Source: an uncultured Chloroflexota bacterium (GTDB taxonomy: Bacteria; Chloroflexota; UBA4733). Taken from it: a DNA stretch of 19,802 bases. The notes below the pieces were generated by a model, which was not told the DNA's origin, ran no database searches, and saw only the letters and a program-made list of their open reading frames with translations. Location of the stretch: NCBI GenBank assembly GCA_937967325.1, contig CALBSQ010000341.1, forward strand, positions 1 to 19,802. Reading direction: 5' to 3'. The stretch's first letter is position 1. Each line of letters opens with the position of its first letter. Positions 15,947 through 19,802 of the stretch are shown in pieces. Made by a program: the position numbers and the translations under genes.

Positions 15947-16103
15947 AACCTCACCCCCGGCCCCTCCCCTACGAAGGGAGGGGAGCTTGGATCGGAACGA
16001 TCGTTGGCATAGTCGCATCGACCGCTTACGGTGCCAAGAAGGCTAACTGCCCTTACCGTGGAAGCTCCGCTCCCTTCGTAGGGGAGGGGCCGGGGGTGAG
16101 GTT
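15947..16103. repeat. Palindromic repeat family C, copy 2
   Basis: Inverted arms of 42 bp (15947-15988 and 16062-16103) with one mismatch flank a 73-bp centre, the same length as in copy 1. Position-by-position the two centres share 38 of 73 bases, so they are related but diverged. Copy 2 reads CTACGAAGG where copy 1 reads CTAGGAAGG, in both arms. The element fills most of the 201-bp gap between the GH57 gene and glgB, and its right border supplies or abuts the GH57 TGA stop. Confidence 0.93.
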
Positions 16104-17534
16104 TCACGCCGCGACGTCCACGGCGCGGCGCGTTCGGTGCGGTGGTGGTGGCGCTGCCGCCGAGTACAAGTCGGCGCCGGTTCGCCCGGTGCGCCAACTC
16201 CTGGCCTGGCCGATCGCCGCCACGAACTCCGCTTCCAACGTACGCCGCCAGGGCGATGGGAGCAGTGAGATGGCCCGCGCTGCGCATGCGATGTTGTTAC
16301 GCGGCTCGATGCGGTCGAGATCCTCGAAAAAGTAGCCGCAACTGGTCAGCATGAGTTGGCGGAAGTATTGCAGCTCGAGCCAGCGCCGCAGCGAGCGCAC
16401 CGTCGAGGCTGGGGCAGCCGCGCCAGCGCGGCTCAGCATCGCCGAAAGAGGCTCACGTCCCAGGCGGACGCCCAGGTACCCGGCCAGTGTCTCCCAGGGG
16501 TCGGATAGCAATCGACCGGCGCGCTGCTCGTACAGCGCGTCGAGGCGCGCTGCCAGCCCGTCAAAGGCGGCGCGCAGCGGCCGCTTCCAACTACTGTCGC
16601 CTACGGTGCACGGGCATCCGGCGCTCCAGCGTGCAAGGCTGTGGGGGCAGCTCCAAGCCGTGCGAGGTCGGATCGTCACGGCTGTCAAGGGAGGGTGCTC
16701 CCGCAAGTACACGCCCAGAGTCGTGACACGCCAGCCAATGCTCGGCGCGCTCACCTGGAGTAATTGGGCCAGGAACTGATCCCGCCAGGGCTGGTGATGA
16801 CCGTACAGCTCGCCGTCACTGGCAATGAGCGTCAGTCGTGGTGCACCTCGCTCCGACGTCTCGGTTGCCTGCAGCGGCGCCAGACTCTCGCGGGCAAAGC
16901 GATCGGCGTTCACGGTCAGGTCGGAATCGAAAGAGACGCCGCCGGACAGCGCCGCATGGTAGAAGAAGACGGCGATACGACGCCCTGCCCCCAGCTCGAC
17001 CCAATGCGGCTTGCCGGTGTCGATCGGCCCGTCGGCTTGCCATGGCGCGAGGATGGTGTAGGCGATGCCGGCGTCTGCCAGGGCACGCAGCGAAGCCAGA
17101 TCCACGGCCGCCTCGGGCAGCCAGGCCCCTTCCGGCGCATGCCCGTAGCGAAAGGTATAGTCGGCCACTCCCCAGGCTACCTGGATTCGCTTCTCGTGCT
17201 CGCCGGCCAGAGGAAGGATGGTGTGGCTGTAGGGAAGGGCGAGCGCATTGGAGGCGCCGTGTGTACGAACGTGCTCGCGTTCCGCCGCCTGTATCGCCCG
17301 CAGCGTTGCCGGGGCGCGCGCCGCCATCCAGGCGGCCAGCGTCGGGCCGAGATCGAAGCTCATCCGCGCAAAGTTCCCGCGCTCGGCGTTCGGCTGGTAG
17401 CACTCGGCGGTGACTTTCTCATTGTAGTCGTGGTACGGCTTTGCTTCCGGCTCCCGCGGCAGCTTTCCGGTGAAGGGGTCTTCGCGCGGCGGCTGATAAA
17501 AGTGCCCATGGACACAGAGGTAGGCGTCGTTCAC
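16104..17534 (-). CDS. GH57 family glycoside hydrolase with DUF3536-like region
   Basis: Probable alpha-glucan-active GH57 protein of the DUF3536-containing subgroup, whose exact reaction is not known to me. From GTG 17534 it shows HGHFYQPPREDP (9-20), YNEKVTAECYQPNAERG (37-53), GAWLPE (136-141; E141 the probable nucleophile) and ASDGELYGHH (238-247; D240 the probable acid/base). DUF3536-like segments follow: AWSCPHSLARW (293-303), LELQYFRQLMLTSCGYFFEDLDRIE (386-410) and CAARAISL (417-424). The frame extends 21 codons upstream to 17597, but that stretch is Cys/Trp-rich and unlike coding sequence. GGAAGGGG lies about 12 bases before the GTG. At 476 residues it seems short against the roughly 800 I recall for this subgroup; it ends exactly at repeat family C. 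glgB follows 200 bp downstream. Confidence 0.85.
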   Translation of the reverse strand: MNDAYLCVHGHFYQPPREDPFTGKLPREPEAKPYHDYNEKVTAECYQPNAERGNFARMSFDLGPTLAAWMAARAPATLRAIQAAEREHVRTHGASNALALPYSHTILPLAGEHEKRIQVAWGVADYTFRYGHAPEGAWLPEAAVDLASLRALADAGIAYTILAPWQADGPIDTGKPHWVELGAGRRIAVFFYHAALSGGVSFDSDLTVNADRFARESLAPLQATETSERGAPRLTLIASDGELYGHHQPWRDQFLAQLLQVSAPSIGWRVTTLGVYLREHPPLTAVTIRPRTAWSCPHSLARWSAGCPCTVGDSSWKRPLRAAFDGLAARLDALYEQRAGRLLSDPWETLAGYLGVRLGREPLSAMLSRAGAAAPASTVRSLRRWLELQYFRQLMLTSCGYFFEDLDRIEPRNNIACAARAISLLPSPWRRTLEAEFVAAIGQARSWRTGRTGADLYSAAAPPPPHRTRRAVDVAA

Positions 17535-17705
17535 CTGGCAACATTGCCCCTTCCAGCTCCACGATACGCAAGATGATTGCCAAGGGCTACGCTGCAAGTA
17601 CTCACGACCTGCTCGAATTGCCGCACCTTGCTGTTCCCCTTAAGAATTACCAGCGAAAGCGGCTCCGTTGGTGAATATCAGATGACGCCCCTGGCTGCCT
17701 TTTCG

Positions 17706-18260
17706 CTACGATCGGGCGCCCGGCCACGGCCCCGGCAGCGTCAGGGGCAGCTCTCTCGGTTCGGTGCTTTCGCGGTAGACCTGCAAGCCACGGGCCCGAT
17801 AGTTTGGGAGGGCGTTCGGTCCATCCAGGCTGCAGGTGTGTACCCAGACTCGCCGGGCGCCGAGCGCCCAGGCGCGCCGGATGCCGGCGGTGAGCAGATG
17901 GCCGCCGATGCCGCGCCCGATGAACCGCGGGAGCAAGCCAAGGTAGACAATCTCGACGTTGTCTTCTTGCTGCCGCTCCAGTTCCACGTATCCCGCAGGC
18001 GTACCGTCGGCATAGGCCACCCAGGTTTCGACCTCGGGCCGGTCGAGGTAGCGCAGCCAGGCGTCGTAGTCCCAACCCAGCCGCAGGGTCCAATACCAGT
18101 TCCCGCCCACGGCAGTGTAGAGGAACCGGCTGAACTCGGGTGATGGGGACTCAGCGCGCATGATCTCCACCGCGGGTAGCGGCGCTTTCGCCGGGCGAAG
18201 CTCGTCCGGATGCAGCATCTCCAGATACCAGGTCGTGACGTCCGTTCGTCTCGTCTCCAC
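17706..18260 (-). CDS. GNAT family N-acetyltransferase
   Basis: Acetyl-CoA-dependent acetyltransferase, substrate unknown. The core acetyl-CoA motif A is clear: VEIVYLGLLPRFIGRGIGGHLL (about residues 102-123), with RxxGxG at 112-117. WVAYADGTPAGYVEL (80-94) forms the preceding strands, and DGPNALPNYRARGLQVY (146-162) is the usual C-terminal motif. It has 184 residues, normal for the fold. The start is GTG 18260, strongly supported by GGAGGA seven bases upstream. It is divergent from the ArsA-family gene across about 200 bp. It follows no obvious operon partner; the GH57 gene lies 171 bp downstream on the same strand. Confidence 0.9.
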   Translation of the reverse strand: METRRTDVTTWYLEMLHPDELRPAKAPLPAVEIMRAESPSPEFSRFLYTAVGGNWYWTLRLGWDYDAWLRYLDRPEVETWVAYADGTPAGYVELERQQEDNVEIVYLGLLPRFIGRGIGGHLLTAGIRRAWALGARRVWVHTCSLDGPNALPNYRARGLQVYRESTEPRELPLTLPGPWPGARS

Positions 18261-18320
18261 CGTTTTTTCCTCCGCTTCCTACCGCTCCTGTTCCACCGAC
18301 GGCCGATGGCTCAGAGGCGG

Positions 18321-18326
18321 ACTATA
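18321..18326 (-). promoter_or_regulatory. Probable -10 for the GNAT gene
   Basis: On the minus strand TATAGT (18326-18321, 5 of 6 to TATAAT) lies about 60 bp before the GTG start. The -35 at 17 bp, CTGTCT, is weak (3 of 6). Confidence 0.35.
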
Positions 18327-18353
18327 CCAAGATGCACACGCAGAGACAGCCGA

Positions 18354-18359
18354 TATACT
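18354..18359 (+). promoter_or_regulatory. Probable -10 for the leader ORF and ArsA-family gene
   Basis: TATACT (5 of 6 to TATAAT) would start transcription near 18366, about 38 bases before the leader ORF and 96 before the ATPase ATG. No good -35 is seen. It lies 28 bp from the divergent GNAT -10, so the two promoters may interfere. Confidence 0.35.
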
Positions 18360-18403
18360 GGCAAGAGAGGCCAGTGTCACGGTAGAGATAGGTGAGGCAA
18401 GCG

Positions 18404-18472
18404 GTGCAAGCGGCGATATGGTGGACCTCGGCGGATCTCGACCTGATGCCGGAGCTGATCGATGGCGACTAA
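18404..18472 (+). CDS. Short leader ORF overlapping the ArsA-family start
   Basis: A 22-residue ORF starting at GTG 18404 with GGTGAGG (18391-18397) at ideal spacing of six bases. It reads QAAIWWTSADLDLMPELIDG and D after the initiator and ends in a TAA at 18470-18472, 11 bases inside the ATPase gene (ATGGCGACTAA). The overlap is typical of translational coupling. The peptide also resembles the N-terminus of Uma2-type (DUF820) proteins (TxxDLxxxP...LIDGE), so it may be a remnant of such a gene. Both readings are inference, and chance remains possible. Confidence 0.35.
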   Translation: MQAAIWWTSADLDLMPELIDGD

Positions 18473-19673
18473 GCAGCCCGAGTCCACCGCCAAGCCTACG
18501 CGCCTTATCCTCTACGTTGGTAAGGGAGGAGTCGGCAAGACGACGATGGCGGCCGCCACGGCGGTCCGCGCTGCCGAGCTGGGCCATCGTACACTGGTGG
18601 TCAGCACCGACATCGCGCATAGCCTCGCCGACGTGCTGAACCTCGACCTCAGCGGCGAGCCGCGCCAGATTGGCGATCGCTTGTTTGCCCAGGAGATCAA
18701 CGTCCTCGATGAGGCGCGGCGCAGCTGGGGCAAGATGCAGGGACAGGTAGCCGATTTCCTGCGCCGCGAGGGGATCTCCGACATTCAGGCCGACGAGCTG
18801 GCCATCGTGCCCGGCATGGAGGAGGTGACGGCGCTGGTCCAGATTCGCAGGCAGAGCGACAGCGGCGAGTTCGACTGTATCGTCATCGACGCAGCTCCTA
18901 CCGGAGAAACCATCCGCCTGCTTAGCATGCCGGAGTCGTTGCTCTGGTACGCCGGCAGGCTGCAGGAATGGCAGGGCAAGCTGATGCGGTTCGTCGGCCC
19001 GATATTCCGCGTGGCCCTTCCCGATCTGAACATCGCCGAGACGGTGACCAAGATCGCCGCGCAGGTGAAGGAGCTGCGCCTGGCGCTGATTAATCCTGAC
19101 CGTAGCTCCTACCGGATCGTCACTACTCCCGATGTGATGGTGCTCAAAGAGGCGCAACGCGCCGAGACCTACCTCAACCTGTTCGACTACCCGATCGACG
19201 CGGTCGTGGTTAATCGATTGCTGTCGGAAGGTGATGGCGGCAACCCCTACGTGGATGCCATGCTCGCGCGGCAGCAGCGCGGGATGAAGGATGTCCGCAA
19301 CGCCTTTGGCACGCTGCCGCTGCTGGAAGCGCCGCTCCTGGTCGAGGAGCCGATCGGCGTCGCCGCGCTGGCCGGCCTGGCGCGCCAACTGTTCGGCGAT
19401 CGGGATCCCACCGAGGTGCTCCACCGCGGACGCACCCAAACCATCGAAAAACAAGGGACCGGATACCTTCTCTCTATCCCCATGCCGAACGTCGAGCTGG
19501 GCAAGCTCTCGCTGATGAAGAAGGGCGACGAGCTCTACGTCGACGTCGGCAACTTCCGTCGTGAGATCACCCTCCCGGCGTCGCTGACGAGCCTGGAGCC
19601 GGGCACGGCGCGGATGGACGGCGGGATGCTGCGCGTGCCGTTCAGTGCGTCGGAGAATGGCGCGGAGGGCTGA
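18462..19673 (+). CDS. ArsA/GET3-family ATPase with C-terminal HSP20-like domain
   Basis: P-loop ATPase of the ArsA/GET3 class with one nucleotide-binding domain, 403 residues. The deviant Walker A is GKGGVGKTT (20-28; K21 and K26). The switch I motif is VSTDIAHSLADV (47-58), where the family usually has STDPAHSL. DAAPTGETIRLL (143-154) corresponds to the usual DTAPTGHTLRLL. TTPDVMVLKEAQR (221-233) and the VVVNRLL nucleotide pocket (248-254) follow. Residues about 331-395 (GYLLSIPMPNVELGKLSL, VDVGNFRREITLP) match the small-heat-shock-like ArsA_HSP20 domain. I see no Cys metalloid site (the only cysteine is at about 139) and no ars genes nearby, so arsenite transport is unlikely. A chaperone or targeting role is inferred. 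ATG 18462 has GGAG about 8 bases upstream. Confidence 0.92.
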   Translation: MATKQPESTAKPTRLILYVGKGGVGKTTMAAATAVRAAELGHRTLVVSTDIAHSLADVLNLDLSGEPRQIGDRLFAQEINVLDEARRSWGKMQGQVADFLRREGISDIQADELAIVPGMEEVTALVQIRRQSDSGEFDCIVIDAAPTGETIRLLSMPESLLWYAGRLQEWQGKLMRFVGPIFRVALPDLNIAETVTKIAAQVKELRLALINPDRSSYRIVTTPDVMVLKEAQRAETYLNLFDYPIDAVVVNRLLSEGDGGNPYVDAMLARQQRGMKDVRNAFGTLPLLEAPLLVEEPIGVAALAGLARQLFGDRDPTEVLHRGRTQTIEKQGTGYLLSIPMPNVELGKLSLMKKGDELYVDVGNFRREITLPASLTSLEPGTARMDGGMLRVPFSASENGAEG

Positions 19674-19730
19674 AGATCGTTCGCCGCCAATGCTCCTGAG
19701 GACGACTGGCAGGCTCCTCCACCGTGATGA

Positions 19731-19745
19731 GGCTCATGATGAGCC
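19731..19745. terminator. Weak hairpin downstream of the ArsA-family gene
   Basis: GGCTCAT-G-ATGAGCC (19731-19745) is a near-perfect palindrome 58 bp after the stop codon. No T-run follows, so intrinsic termination is uncertain. The rest of 19674-19802 shows no gene. Confidence 0.25.
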
Positions 19746-19781
19746 AGGGGTGCATGCGGTGATTGCCGCAAGCAATGGTCC

Positions 19782-19802
19782 TGTAGGGGCGGGCCTTGTG
19801 CC
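19782..19802. repeat. Half of a palindromic repeat cut by the window end
   Basis: TGTAGGGGCGGGCCTTGTGC at the right edge matches a widespread type of intergenic palindrome (GTAGGGGCGGG..TTGTGCCCGCCC) that I know from Chloroflexota and other genomes. Only the first half is visible, so the assignment rests on recognition. Confidence 0.45.

Noticed and set aside
13860..16103. CRISPR-like pair of repeats
   Set aside because: There are only two elements 2 kb apart, each an inverted and not a direct repeat, with a gene between them and no cas genes.
15947..16103. Composite transposon bracketing glgB
   Set aside because: The two family C elements flank glgB, but no transposase, target duplication or cargo gene of foreign composition is seen, and copy 1 overlaps the glgB stop.
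18279..19454. A 391-residue minus-strand open frame opposite the ArsA-family gene
   Set aside because: It is antisense to a clear P-loop ATPase; repetitive composition and no family signature.
18462..19673. Arsenite efflux ATPase
   Set aside because: Single nucleotide-binding domain, no metalloid-binding cysteines, a fused HSP20-like domain and no arsB, arsD or arsR nearby.

Overview
This is a high-GC bacterial window with GTG and TTG starts as well as ATG. Several families of long-armed palindromic repeats are scattered between and inside its genes. The mix of genes (ArsA-family ATPase with a C-terminal small-heat-shock-like domain, membrane-anchored YvcK, a three-part mannose-1-phosphate guanylyltransferase-like protein, a DUF3536-type GH57 protein next to glgB, a PTPS-related polytopic membrane protein) together with these repeat types suggests Chloroflexota or a near relative. 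That assignment is inference from gene content. There is no rRNA, tRNA, CRISPR array, transposase, integrase or phage gene.

Layout. 1-140: repeat remnants, no gene. 141-1202 (-): M19 dipeptidase, divergent from a probable operon of trpB2 (1308-2681), a 1136-residue membrane protein (2693-6103) and a small anchored protein of unknown function (6130-6546). 6547-6797: non-coding, holding a 32-bp-arm inverted repeat. 6798-7565 (-): glycerophosphodiester phosphodiesterase, divergent from yvcK (7678-9006, +), which is followed by a 70-residue two-helix membrane protein (9117-9329). 9341-11204 (-): secG followed by a family 5 solute-binding lipoprotein. 11347-13854 (+): nucleotidyltransferase / hexapeptide / degenerate phosphomannomutase fusion. 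13983-17534 (-): glgB preceded upstream by the GH57 protein, a glycogen or alpha-glucan pair. 17706-18260 (-): GNAT acetyltransferase, divergent from a short leader ORF and the ArsA-family ATPase (18404-19673). 19674-19802: non-coding, ending in what looks like half of another repeat.

Functional themes are alpha-glucan metabolism (glgB, GH57), nucleotide-sugar and envelope polymer work (guanylyltransferase-like protein, YvcK, PTPS-related membrane protein), and export (SecG, lipoprotein). Most of the window is ordinary chromosome. I found no convincing new defence or mobile system.

The most notable features are structural. Two related palindromic elements (13860-14000 and 15947-16103) have loops of identical length and a TGA at their borders, and three neighbouring genes end at or inside them. 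Another palindromic repeat lies in frame inside the large membrane protein. The phosphomannomutase half of the guanylyltransferase-like protein has lost all its signature motifs. A short translated-looking leader overlaps the ArsA start.
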